DNA of 64,000 bases from Legionella gresilensis (GTDB lineage: Bacteria > Pseudomonadota > Gammaproteobacteria > Legionellales > Legionellaceae). The position numbers and the translations under genes were made by a program. Where the stretch lies: NCBI RefSeq assembly GCF_900639865.1, contig NZ_CAAAHX010000003.1, positions 1 through 64,000 on the forward strand. The letters are read 5' to 3'. The notes beneath the pieces are model-generated. The model ran no database searches. It saw only the letters and a list, made by a program, of their open reading frames with translations, and was not told where the DNA came from. Shown here one piece after another: positions 27,098-35,621 of this stretch (the stretch's first letter is position 1; each line of letters starts with the position of its first letter).

Positions 27098-28015
27098 TTA
27101 AGCGTATCTATTTACTTTTTCAATGATTACCTGCCAATCAGGGCCAGTTCCTAACTGATATTTTTTCGCAAAATTACCTTGATTAATACCTATGGCAATA
27201 TCCATTAAGCTATTTAAATACAGTAATTCTTGTTTATCTTTCATGGCGCTAAAGGTATTTTCAAAAGCAAGTTCACTTTCATACTTTTTCTGCTGTTGAT
27301 GCCAGATGGTTACTTTATATGTTTGGCCCGGGGCTAAACCAAATTGCTTTGCTAATTGTTGATTTATATCAGTCCACACATTGCCATATTGTGGGTCAAA
27401 TACCATGATTTTACCTTTCAATTTATCGTTAATAAGCGTTGCTTCTTGATTAGGTAAAGTCACTAAAGGTTGTGTAAAAAGCGGCCCAACTTCAGCAAAG
27501 GTAATCTTGCCAGAAGCCAAGCGGGCGCCCGTATAACCATAAACATCACGCCCATGGAAAGTATGCGAGGTTTCAGAGCCTTGTAAACGATTAACCGACT
27601 CATCAATTAATCGCACAGATTGAATACCAATTTTATGCGCGACTAAAGTAAGCAAGCCGTTGTCAGGGCCCACAAAATATTGGCCATTATTTAACTTAGC
27701 AACAATCGAATGTCGTTTACTACCCACGCCAGGATCAACAACGACGACAAAAACAGTTTTACTTGGCCAGTAAGGTGCTGCTTGATATAAACGATAAGCA
27801 CCTTCCCAAATATTATAAGGTGGAATTTCATGGGTCATATCTGAAATAATTAAATGTTGATCTACTGAATAGGCAACCCCCTTTATGGCGCTGACTGCGC
27901 TATCTTTTAACCCAAAATCAGTTTCTAACACTAAAATTCCAGATGAAGAGGCAGCCACCACAGTGAAATGAAAGAATAATGCGAGATTTAAAAATAATGA
28001 TTTTTTGAATTGCAT
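27098..28015 (-). CDS. SAM hydroxide adenosyltransferase-family protein with signal peptide
   Basis: DUF62/SAM-dependent halogenase family, whose characterised ordinary members hydrolyse S-adenosylmethionine to adenosine and methionine. Motifs: LETDFGLKDSAVSAIKG after the N-terminus, VVVDPGVGSKRHS near 92, FHGRDVYGY near 149 and VGPDNGL near 115. The first 22 residues (KK then a hydrophobic run ending AASSSG) look like a Sec signal peptide with cleavage after AAS, so the protein appears exported, which is unexpected for an enzyme using a cytosolic cofactor. Converges on the GNAT gene with 13 bp between stops. Confidence 0.85.
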   Translation of the reverse strand: MQFKKSLFLNLALFFHFTVVAASSSGILVLETDFGLKDSAVSAIKGVAYSVDQHLIISDMTHEIPPYNIWEGAYRLYQAAPYWPSKTVFVVVVDPGVGSKRHSIVAKLNNGQYFVGPDNGLLTLVAHKIGIQSVRLIDESVNRLQGSETSHTFHGRDVYGYTGARLASGKITFAEVGPLFTQPLVTLPNQEATLINDKLKGKIMVFDPQYGNVWTDINQQLAKQFGLAPGQTYKVTIWHQQQKKYESELAFENTFSAMKDKQELLYLNSLMDIAIGINQGNFAKKYQLGTGPDWQVIIEKVNRYA

Positions 28016-28151
28016 AAGTATGCTCTATAAAAAAATTAAAATAAGATAGTATGAATTTAATTGTTATCTGGCAACCACTTAGCCTTCTTTGCACGCTAAG
28101 AAAGATAAGCTATAATTCTTTTCCAATTTTCATCATCCCTGTTTAAGTGGG

Positions 28152-28970
28152 ATGTTTAAATTTAAAGTGACCATGGCCATTTCTTTAGCAAATAAAACTG
28201 CCTTAATTACAGGCGCCTCCAGTGGAATTGGCGAAGCTTGCGCCAAAATATTAGCTGCACAAAAGGCTAATTTAATTTTAACGGCACGACGGTTAGACCG
28301 CTTAGAATCGTTAGCCACGTCATTGCAAAAGGATTATTCTATTCATGTCCTACCTATTGAATTAGACATTCGTAATAAAGATAAAGTTGAAAATTTTTAT
28401 CAATCATTATCTACACAATCGCACCCCATTGACATTCTGATTAATAATGCTGGTTTAGCATTAGCAACTGATCCCATTTACAAAGGCGATTCTAGTCAAT
28501 GGGATACCATGATTGACACCAATCTTAAAGGTTTACTTTATATTAGCCGCCATGTGTTACCCGATATGGTCAAAAGAAATCAAGGCCATATTGTCAATAT
28601 TGGCTCTATTGCCGGTCAAGATGTTTATACAAATGGCAATGTTTATGCAGCTACAAAGCATGCTGTTAGGGCTATTACCAAATCAATGCGTCTTGATTTA
28701 GCAGGAACGAGCGTGCGTGTAACTGAAATTGCGCCAGGAGCCGTAGAAACTGAATTTAGTATCGTTCGTTGGAATGATGAAAAACGCGCAAAAGAATTTT
28801 ATCAAGATTTTAATCCTTTAATTGCAGATGATATTGCTGATGCCGTGCTTTATGCACTTACCCGCCCCTTACATGTAGATATTACTGAAATGACTATTTT
28901 ACCGACAGCACAAGCAGGTTGTAGTGTTATCAGCAGAACAGGAAGAATAGGAAGCGGTGAACATAAGTAA
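28152..28970 (+). CDS. short-chain dehydrogenase, YdfG-like
   Basis: SDR of up to 272 residues with the loop GASSGIGEA, NNAGLA, Ser in NIGSIAG and YAATKHAV. The segment ITEIAPGAVETEFS and the C-terminal TQ-free ending resemble NADP-dependent serine/3-hydroxy acid dehydrogenases of the YdfG group. Start is either ATG 28152 or ATG 28173 (seven codons in); neither has a strong ribosome-binding site. Confidence 0.9.
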   Translation: MFKFKVTMAISLANKTALITGASSGIGEACAKILAAQKANLILTARRLDRLESLATSLQKDYSIHVLPIELDIRNKDKVENFYQSLSTQSHPIDILINNAGLALATDPIYKGDSSQWDTMIDTNLKGLLYISRHVLPDMVKRNQGHIVNIGSIAGQDVYTNGNVYAATKHAVRAITKSMRLDLAGTSVRVTEIAPGAVETEFSIVRWNDEKRAKEFYQDFNPLIADDIADAVLYALTRPLHVDITEMTILPTAQAGCSVISRTGRIGSGEHK

Positions 28971-29076
28971 TAAATTTGATTGATCCTATAACGCTATCTT
29001 TCTTTTTTTGGAAGGCAACTAGAGCCTATTCGCTCAGGTAAATAGATTTGCGCTTAATGCAGCCCTTCAACCAGAA

Positions 29077-29220
29077 TTACAGCCAAAATATATTTACTAT
29101 AATATAAAGTAACGCCATCCCGATGATAGGAACAATAACAAATCCTAAAAAAATAATAAACTGAATCCTATTTTCTGAAGACTTACGGTAATTTTTAATA
29201 AGTCTGTTAATGATAGACAT
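29077..29220 (-). CDS. small membrane protein, 47 aa
   Basis: Starting from ATG at 29220, preceded by GGGAGG about ten bases upstream, it has a short basic N-terminus (NRLIKNYRKSSENR) and one long hydrophobic helix (about residues 19-46). The charge pattern and the FVIVP break resemble small NapE/TorE-type membrane proteins, but the match is weak and no partner genes are nearby. Confidence 0.45.
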   Translation of the reverse strand: MSIINRLIKNYRKSSENRIQFIIFLGFVIVPIIGMALLYIIVNIFWL

Positions 29221-29271
29221 ACTAACATCTGCCTCCCTTGCTAAACACCCACATAATTGCGCCATATGGAA

Positions 29272-29814
29272 TTAAATACAATATTTTAGTTGTACAAAAC
29301 CACCACTTAAGTTCTTTGTTTCTATATGTTTTAATGGCACATCTTTTGGTAAATAACCAAACAAGGTGCGTCCTGAACCAATTAGAACAGGCGTTAGGGT
29401 TATTGTAAGTTCATTAATTAAACTTTCAGTTAAAAAACGTTGAATAGTATTACCACCATCAATATACAAATGTTTAAATCCTCGGCTTGCTAAACGTTTC
29501 ACTAAAGCAGTTGGACGCTCAGAAGAGTTAGAAACTGTATGCTGTAGATTATTAGGGATGATAATTGGTTTACTACTTAAAACAATGACAGGCAAATTGC
29601 CATAAGGCCATTCATCAAAGGTCAATACTTTTGCAAAGGACTTCCTACCCATCACTAAAGCGTCAACTGTCTGAATAAAAGAGTGGTATCCGCCATCTTC
29701 ATTGCTTGAAGCTTGCGTATTAGCCTTCATGAGCCAATCAATAGCGCCATCTTGTCGAGCAATAAACCCATCTACACTAATAGCGATAAAGACAGAGCAT
29801 TTAATTGGCATCAT
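29272..29814 (-). CDS. dihydrofolate reductase-like (RibD C-terminal domain) protein
   Basis: 180 residues. Begins with SVFIAISVDGFIARQDGAID, the typical start of YyaP/YwjB-like DHFR-fold proteins, followed by ALVMGRKSF and HLYIDGGNTIQRFL, which match the NADPH-binding segments of the RibD C-terminal family. Physiological substrate unknown. Next to lepB on the same strand with a 20-bp gap. Confidence 0.88.
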   Translation of the reverse strand: MMPIKCSVFIAISVDGFIARQDGAIDWLMKANTQASSNEDGGYHSFIQTVDALVMGRKSFAKVLTFDEWPYGNLPVIVLSSKPIIIPNNLQHTVSNSSERPTALVKRLASRGFKHLYIDGGNTIQRFLTESLINELTITLTPVLIGSGRTLFGYLPKDVPLKHIETKNLSGGFVQLKYCI

Positions 29815-29834
29815 TTATTTAAATATACTTTTCA

Positions 29835-30524
29835 CTAAATTAATTGCTGAAAAAAACGTTTAAATCTTGGTTTATAATAATTTTCTTTATCCCACGATAA
29901 AAGCACACGCTCGGCTCTGCCTACGATTTGCTTACGCGGTACAAAACCAAAATAACGTGAATCAGCACTGTAATCCCGATTATCACCTAACATCAAAAAT
30001 TGACCTTCTGGTACTTTTATAGGACCAAATGTTCGTAAAGCATGCTTAGAAGGCAATGCCATAACAGTATGTTCTTTTTTAGCCAAATATTCCGTAGCAA
30101 TAATAGCTTGTTGTTGTTCATCGGCTGGCAAAGTGTATGGCAAGGATTGGTTATGCAATTGATAGTGCGTGAGTTTACCATTAATAATGAGATAGTTGTT
30201 TTTCATTGCAATGGTGTCCCCGGGCGTTCCTATAACCCGTTTTATTAACCGCTGACCATCTTGTGGTTTATAAAAAACAACGATATCACCGCGCTTAGGT
30301 TCAGACCAAGTCGCAAGATGGGTTGTTGTAAAGGGAATTTTTAAATCATAGGCTAATTTATTTACCAAGATTAAATCACCAATATACACAGTAGGTTCCA
30401 TAGAACCTGAAGGGATTCGGTTCCAATCAGCAATAGCGGAACGACCAGCAAAAAGAAAAAAAGCGAGTAGTAAAAAATGGACACTTTCTTTAATAAAATG
30501 TGACGTCAGATATTTTTTCTTCAT
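29835..30524 (-). CDS. lepB: signal peptidase I
   Basis: Membrane serine protease removing Sec/Tat signal peptides. From the ATG at 30524 (AGGGA six bases upstream) the 229-residue protein has an N-terminal transmembrane helix at about 14-32, nucleophile Ser41 in PSGSMEPT, general-base Lys95 in RLIKRVIGTPGD, and the box E motif GDNRDYSADSRYFG. An in-frame upstream extension of 19 codons lacks a ribosome-binding site. One membrane helix instead of the two of E. coli LepB is common. In many Proteobacteria lepB is beside lepA and rnc; here it is not. Confidence 0.93.
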   Translation of the reverse strand: MKKKYLTSHFIKESVHFLLLAFFLFAGRSAIADWNRIPSGSMEPTVYIGDLILVNKLAYDLKIPFTTTHLATWSEPKRGDIVVFYKPQDGQRLIKRVIGTPGDTIAMKNNYLIINGKLTHYQLHNQSLPYTLPADEQQQAIIATEYLAKKEHTVMALPSKHALRTFGPIKVPEGQFLMLGDNRDYSADSRYFGFVPRKQIVGRAERVLLSWDKENYYKPRFKRFFQQLI

Positions 30525-30718
30525 ATTGTTCCCTAAGAATTTTGGCTTACAAGAATAACATTTTCCCCTCAAAGAAAGCAAAAATCTCTAACCACTTAGC
30601 GATTATAGCATTACTTATCAAATTTAATGCTCATTAAATATATAGATTGATAATTATAAATCTTGATGTAAAATTTGTCGGCAATTTTTGAGTTTAGTTA
30701 GTTAAATAAGAGGTTTAA

Positions 30719-31534
30719 ATGAAATTTAAGTTAAAGGGGTTAAAAGATGCAGATTCAACCAGTTTAAGTAAATTTTTTAATAGTATTCCTAATGATACTA
30801 CTGAATTAAAATTAAACGGCAGTAAACTTTATAATAAAAAGATTGATGATTTAATTGCAGCTTTTAAGTTAATCCCTTCTTCAGTTGCTAGTCTAGATTT
30901 GAGCGAAAATATGCTTCGCAAAATGCACACTGATAAATTACTAAGGTTAATTACAGCTATTCCCCAAAGCATTACAACAATAAATTTGCGAAAAAATAAT
31001 CTTTGGCATAAAAGTGTCGATGACTTAGCAAGTGTTTTTGCTGCGTTTTCTCCTAATGTTAAAAAATTAATATTAGGAGAAAACCAATTCAGGGATAAAA
31101 AAACGTTAGATTTAAGTATTGCTTTTAAAGCACTTCCTGAAAGCGTAATTGAACTTAATTTATGTAAAAGTCATTTAAATTGCTTGTCTATAAAAAACTT
31201 AAACCAGATGAAAAACTCTTTACCCTATATACAAACAGTCATACTAAGTCAGGGAGAAATAGAGAGAATGACAACTAAACAACGTATAGCATTAGCTTCC
31301 TCTTTCCCTAATCTTAAAAAGATAATTTTCCTAGATAACTATAACAGACGCATAGCTCCTAGTCTTGAAGCTAGTTTAGCACGCACCTTAGGTTTAACTA
31401 CATCGCCCCCCTCTCTACTGCAACAAGTATCATTTTTTGTTGCTTCAAACAAAAATAATAGTAAATTAAACGAATCTAAGATTGTTTTGGATAATGATAC
31501 TAAAGATTATGTAGCTTCTGCTTTTTCTTACTAG
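30719..31534 (+). CDS. leucine-rich-repeat protein, ribonuclease-inhibitor type
   Basis: 271 residues. Five repeats with a period of about 29 residues: the IP/LP-x-S-(x)-LxLxxN pattern recurs at about 23, 52, 81, 111 and 139, each followed by a helix with a conserved D-L and small residues. This spacing is that of RNI-type LRRs, common in eukaryotes and in effectors of intracellular bacteria. The C-terminal 70 residues are Ser/Asn-rich. No signal peptide. A role as a type IV secreted effector is plausible from family and setting but not shown. Confidence 0.82.
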   Translation: MKFKLKGLKDADSTSLSKFFNSIPNDTTELKLNGSKLYNKKIDDLIAAFKLIPSSVASLDLSENMLRKMHTDKLLRLITAIPQSITTINLRKNNLWHKSVDDLASVFAAFSPNVKKLILGENQFRDKKTLDLSIAFKALPESVIELNLCKSHLNCLSIKNLNQMKNSLPYIQTVILSQGEIERMTTKQRIALASSFPNLKKIIFLDNYNRRIAPSLEASLARTLGLTTSPPSLLQQVSFFVASNKNNSKLNESKIVLDNDTKDYVASAFSY

Positions 31535-31540
31535 CCACTT

Positions 31541-31583
31541 AAAAGAGTTTCCTTATTGATACTAAATATCAGGTGACTCTTTT
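31541..31583. terminator. weak hairpin after the LRR gene
   Basis: AAAAGAGT (31541-31548) and ACTCTTTT (31576-31583) pair around a 27-base loop just past the LRR stop codon. The stem is short and the T tract small, so this is a tentative terminator. Confidence 0.35.
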
Positions 31584-31677
31584 ACTTCGAAATTATCTTA
31601 AAATTTAAAGAATTTTATAATTAACGTTATACTGAGCTTAACCTACATTGAAGAACAACAAATATTTAGTATTAAAA

Positions 31678-32226
31678 ATGAAAAAGCTTAATCGGGATTT
31701 CTATGCCAATGACGCATTAACAGTAGCACAACAACTTCTAGGCAAATATTTAGTGCATGTTATCAATGGGCAGCAAAAAATAGGAAAAATCGTTGAAGTT
31801 GAAGCGTATATCGGGCCGCATGACTTAGCATCACACGCCTCTAAAGGCATTACAACGCGTACTAAAATTATGTACGGGCCGCCAGGTTATGCTTATGTTT
31901 ATTTAATTTATGGCATGTATCATTGTATGAATGTGGTAACTGGCCCGGATGGTTATGGATCTGCTGTATTAATTCGTGCACTTGAACCCATTATAAATAT
32001 TAATGAACGCACGCAAGGCCCAGGCTTACTTTGCCAAGCCATGCAGATTAATAAATTATTAAATGGGCATGACTTGTTAAGTGATAATTTTTACTTGGCA
32101 AGCGATGACGAATCATCATTTACCATCATTAGTAGGCCTCGTATTGGCGTTGCTTATGCTAAAGAATGGGCAGACAAACCTTTTCGCTTCTATATTCAAG
32201 ACAATAAATTTATATCTAAAAAGTAG
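31678..32226 (+). CDS. 3-methyladenine DNA glycosylase (AAG/MPG family)
   Basis: Removes alkylated and deaminated purines from DNA. Start at ATG 31678; the upstream TTG at 31648 is not favoured. Motifs: RDFYANDALTVAQQLLGK at the N-terminus, catalytic Glu in VEVEAYIGPHDLASHASKG, then IMYGPPGYAYVYLIYGMYHC with the intercalating-loop tyrosines, and GPGLLCQAM. 182 residues, normal for bacterial members. Confidence 0.92.
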   Translation: MKKLNRDFYANDALTVAQQLLGKYLVHVINGQQKIGKIVEVEAYIGPHDLASHASKGITTRTKIMYGPPGYAYVYLIYGMYHCMNVVTGPDGYGSAVLIRALEPIININERTQGPGLLCQAMQINKLLNGHDLLSDNFYLASDDESSFTIISRPRIGVAYAKEWADKPFRFYIQDNKFISKK

Positions 32227-32228
32227 AG

Positions 32229-33179
32229 CTAATTACACGCACTTGTTAATAAGGTAGCCGTTAATGGCGCAGGAGCATCATAATTATCAGGGTGAATTAC
32301 TTTAAGCAGTTGATTGTTACTTTGATAGGGATCAAATTGATAGACATAAAAGAAATTATTCTTTGCTGCTAAATTTTTACCAAAATTAATTGCATCATCC
32401 GGATCGGAATCAATTCGAACTGTATAATCACCACAGGTGTTCTCAGGTACCATCGTATTCGAATCAGCAATAATAATATGTATAGTGGGGGCTTTTAAGC
32501 CTTGATCTTTTATTAAATGTTTTAATACCCCTATTGAATGTTCCAAGCATATTTCAATACCGATGGTTATCTCGCTTTGTGCATCTAATGTGAAAAGAAA
32601 TTCTTGCTCCTTAAAAGTATAGGCCCATGGGCTTATTTTATTTTTAGGGACTTCTTCACAAGGTGCAATTTTAGAGCGACGGTAAACCTTTGCACCTTGT
32701 TTAAAAAAATAGCATGTATTTTTAATATTATAAAATTTAGCTTGTAAACTTGCTTGATTAAATTGTGCTTTATAATTTACAAACAGATTACTATTGATAT
32801 TTTTATATTCTATCTCTTTAATAAATTGATACTTATCATAAGCCGCTTTAATCGCTCTTATTTTTTCTTGGTTCGCGTTAACCATGACTAGTTTTTGCGA
32901 AATAAGGCTGCCTGCAATAATTAAAAGATCTCTATTATCGGTCACTATAGACAATAATTCTTTGAAATCATGGATATTATCTTGACTGACTGCAAGCTGA
33001 TTGCTTACCCCATACTCCCGCCAAGCAACGATGATATAAGCGTCAGGATGTAATTGTTTCGCTTTATTATAAGCACGTATAGTAGATAATCCTAACGCCA
33101 GCAATTGATCATGAAAACTTTTTTTTTCAAATTCTGTATTATGAGTTAAATTAATCGCAATAAGAACAATCTTCTTCAT
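32229..33179 (-). CDS. nitrilase-superfamily-like protein
   Basis: 316 residues. Although divergent, it keeps the order of the carbon-nitrogen hydrolase triad: Glu55 in IIVAWREYG (family: vPE-x-x), Lys170 in YRRSKIAPCEEVP (family: YRK-x-x-x-PfgEyvP) and Cys211 in IGIEICLEHS (family: ICyE). The N-terminal IVLIAINL strand also fits. No membrane segments, so it is not an apolipoprotein N-acyltransferase. The insertion between Glu and Lys is longer than usual. Convergent with the glycosylase gene, with two bases between stops. Substrate unknown. Confidence 0.65.
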   Translation of the reverse strand: MKKIVLIAINLTHNTEFEKKSFHDQLLALGLSTIRAYNKAKQLHPDAYIIVAWREYGVSNQLAVSQDNIHDFKELLSIVTDNRDLLIIAGSLISQKLVMVNANQEKIRAIKAAYDKYQFIKEIEYKNINSNLFVNYKAQFNQASLQAKFYNIKNTCYFFKQGAKVYRRSKIAPCEEVPKNKISPWAYTFKEQEFLFTLDAQSEITIGIEICLEHSIGVLKHLIKDQGLKAPTIHIIIADSNTMVPENTCGDYTVRIDSDPDDAINFGKNLAAKNNFFYVYQFDPYQSNNQLLKVIHPDNYDAPAPLTATLLTSACN

Positions 33180-33333
33180 ATACTACATCACTTCGCAGTT
33201 GGGTAAATTAAAAACCTATCGATTTAAAACTAGCAAGCCAATTGATAATTAAGAATTTTTTAGGAAAAATTAGAAATAAATAAATTGGCCAACTATGTCC
33301 ATTTAAGAACAAACAGAGCAAAATGAATTTATT

Positions 33334-33359
33334 TAATACCGTAGTATTCTACGGTATTA
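33334..33359 (-). terminator. perfect 11-bp hairpin
   Basis: TAATACCGTAG (33334-33344) pairs with CTACGGTATTA (33349-33359) around a 4-base loop, five bases after the stop codon of the Gln-rich protein gene. Likely terminator, though the T run after it is broken by A. Confidence 0.55.
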
Positions 33360-33363
33360 GAAT

Positions 33364-33720
33364 TTAGGCGCCCGTTTTACCTATTTGGTTAATTTGTTTC
33401 TGCAATTGTTGCATTTGCTGCTGAAAATTACTTTGAATTTGTTTAATTTGATTTTGGGTTTGGGTATTTAATTGTTGTATTTGCGTTTGAAATGCAGCAT
33501 GAATATCTTTAAATTGCTGTTGTATTTGGTTATTTAAAGTCGTAATTTGCTGCTGATTTTGATTTTGTAACTGCTTTATTTGATTCTGAATTTGAGTATT
33601 TAATTGCATAATTTGTGCATTTGCGGTCTGGGGAGTCGTAGGAGGGCTAGTTGCCGCATGCGCAATAGACAGGGTTGATACAAAAATTAAACCATAAATT
33701 CTGCTTGCTCGTAACGTCAT
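33364..33720 (-). CDS. periplasmic Gln-rich coiled-coil protein, 118 aa
   Basis: Residues 1-22 are a signal peptide ending AHA. The mature part is almost all Gln, Asn, Ile, Leu and Thr in strict heptads with repeated QLNTQIQNQIKQLQ-like units, so it should form a long parallel or antiparallel coiled coil. Unlike Lpp it has no lipobox cysteine. Internal repeats of about 40 residues are visible (QLNTQ-QNQIKQ occurs twice). Function unknown. Confidence 0.75.
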   Translation of the reverse strand: MTLRASRIYGLIFVSTLSIAHAATSPPTTPQTANAQIMQLNTQIQNQIKQLQNQNQQQITTLNNQIQQQFKDIHAAFQTQIQQLNTQTQNQIKQIQSNFQQQMQQLQKQINQIGKTGA

Positions 33721-33882
33721 GATCTCTTCCTTGTTAGTAAATAGGTAACCGCAATTACTTTAAAACTAATTCAATTTGTAATGCAAGTCCTAAAAAACGT
33801 ATACCAGTTTGTTTTATTGGAAATTTTTAATTATTTATCTATAGTAGAGGTGTATGTATTTTTCTTCAGGGACGAGGATCAT

Positions 33883-34875
33883 ATGCAAGTTTTTAATATA
33901 AGTGACACATTTCCTACGTTAGTCACGTTAAGAAAAAACTTAACATTTAATGAGTTATTAACGGCTTTACCCTCATTTATGCCGACCTTGGAAGAATTAC
34001 TATTAAAACGGGGCGCTATCCTTTTTCGAGGCTTTCCATTAATCGAGCCTAAAAAATTTGTAAAATTAATTAAAGAAATGAATTTAGGTAAGTTTGCTAA
34101 TTATATAGGTGGTGATAGTCCAAGAAGTAAAATTATGGATGGTATTTATACCTCTACTGAGGCACCTGCTAATATTTTTATTCCACTCCATCAGGAGCTT
34201 TCCTATCTGCCAACCTATCCTAAACATATTTACTTTTTTTGTGAAACTGAGCCCGTTAATGGTGGTGAGACCATTATTGGTGATGCGAGAGAAATTTATA
34301 GACAACTTAATCCTGAACTCGTTGCGCGCTTCAATGAAAAGAAGATTACCTATGTAGCTCACTATTATTATCAAAGTAAAATAATGGATTTTATTAATCA
34401 AATAGCGCGTTCGCACAAATCGTGGTCTGAGGTGTTTGAAACAACCAGTTTTATTGACGTAGAAAAATTTTGTCAAAAGCACAATATCCAAATACGTTGG
34501 CTAAAAAATAACTGGCTAGAAATGAAGCAATCAATGCCTCCTCTTATGCAACACCCAATTACCCAAGAAACAGTTTGGTTTAATCAAGCGCATTTATACG
34601 ACTTTAATCCAAAATTATTAGGACTGTGGGGATTTTTAGCAACCAAGCTTTTTTATTTTCGTCGCTTAACGCGCTTACATGAAGTTGCCTTTGCAAATGG
34701 AGAAAAAATACCTCGTAAAGACATTTACCATATCATGGATACTTTAAAAAATTGTACTATCGCCATTCCCTGGAAAAAAGGAGATATGATGGTACTGGAT
34801 AATATTCTAACAATGCACGGTCGAGCAACTTTTAAAGGGCCACGACGTATCTTAACCTCATTAACTGCCACCTAA
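33883..34875 (+). CDS. TauD/TfdA-family Fe(II)/2-oxoglutarate dioxygenase
   Basis: 330 residues from the ATG at 33883, which has GAGG five bases upstream; an in-frame extension to 33781 is less likely. The iron ligands are in HQELSYLP (His-x-Glu variant) near residue 105 and the distal His in TMHGRATFKGPRR near 315, where the Arg should bind 2-oxoglutarate. CETEPVNGGETIIGDAREI is characteristic of the syringomycin-synthesis-like/TauD group. Substrate unknown. Its 3' end overlaps the convergent gene by 15 bp. Confidence 0.85.
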   Translation: MQVFNISDTFPTLVTLRKNLTFNELLTALPSFMPTLEELLLKRGAILFRGFPLIEPKKFVKLIKEMNLGKFANYIGGDSPRSKIMDGIYTSTEAPANIFIPLHQELSYLPTYPKHIYFFCETEPVNGGETIIGDAREIYRQLNPELVARFNEKKITYVAHYYYQSKIMDFINQIARSHKSWSEVFETTSFIDVEKFCQKHNIQIRWLKNNWLEMKQSMPPLMQHPITQETVWFNQAHLYDFNPKLLGLWGFLATKLFYFRRLTRLHEVAFANGEKIPRKDIYHIMDTLKNCTIAIPWKKGDMMVLDNILTMHGRATFKGPRRILTSLTAT

Positions 34876-35532
34876 ACTTAAGTGATTAAGTTCAGGCATT
34901 TCTTCTTCAAGCGTGGTATTTGGATTATCTAAAAAGCTGACAAATTCTCCTATATTTTTAGCTTGCTTATCTTTTAGAAAACGACCATCTTCAATAACCT
35001 CTGTAGCTGCAATCACAGCCATTGCCGTACCTAAGATTGCTAAACCAAGACCTAGAGCGAATAATCCCCAAGGTCCTGTGGATAAAAACATAGCACCCGC
35101 TGTTATCCCAGCAAGGCTTGCTATCGCCTCATTCATAAATATAAAACCAGCCACGCTGGCGACAAAACCAGAAACCGTAAAAATAGAATTAAAAAATAAA
35201 TTTGTAGCAACTATTGTCTTGTTATATTTTTTATTGTCATTTAATAATTGCTGTAAAAGATGATATTGACCTTTTAAAGTAGCAATATTGTCATCGTTGG
35301 GATCTTCAATGCATCGAGTGGCAGCTAGTAAAAGATATGTTAATACGCTATGGCTTTTTTTATCTAAAATATTTCTTAACCCTTCAAGTCCTTGTAAAAA
35401 TTTTCGTCCTTTGATAACCATATAATTATCAAAAAATTTATTCCTTAATGCTTTATTATTAACTACCAGGGGCTCATTGAGTCGAGTTTCTAATTGATCT
35501 AAAAAGGCTTTACGTTGTAAATTCCAAGCCAC
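34861..35532 (-). CDS. membrane-associated hypothetical protein, 223 aa
   Basis: Starts with GTG at 35532. Residues 1-105 are helical and polar. Residues about 110-172 form two or more hydrophobic Gly/Ala-rich segments, glycine-zipper-like. The C-terminus ends with an acidic LEEEMPEL segment, which resembles the glutamate-rich signal of some Dot/Icm substrates. Not recognised as a known family. Overlaps the dioxygenase gene tail to tail by 15 bp; 89 bp downstream of the F-box/RCC1 gene on the same strand. Confidence 0.65.
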   Translation of the reverse strand: MAWNLQRKAFLDQLETRLNEPLVVNNKALRNKFFDNYMVIKGRKFLQGLEGLRNILDKKSHSVLTYLLLAATRCIEDPNDDNIATLKGQYHLLQQLLNDNKKYNKTIVATNLFFNSIFTVSGFVASVAGFIFMNEAIASLAGITAGAMFLSTGPWGLFALGLGLAILGTAMAVIAATEVIEDGRFLKDKQAKNIGEFVSFLDNPNTTLEEEMPELNHLSLGGS

Positions 35533-35621
35533 AATATTTAATCCATTGCTTTAAAATAAGCGGCTAATATATAGTAGATTTTTGCTAATGTATATTTTTC
35601 TTTTAGGTAATAATGGTATAT

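Noticed and set aside
32229-33179. Apolipoprotein N-acyltransferase
   Set aside because: The nitrilase-like motifs fit but there are no membrane helices, and the protein is far too short.
33364-33720. Possible Lpp-type lipoprotein
   Set aside because: No lipobox cysteine after the signal peptide.
34084-34491. 135-residue minus-strand frame inside the TauD-like gene
   Set aside because: Shadow of a gene with clear catalytic motifs.
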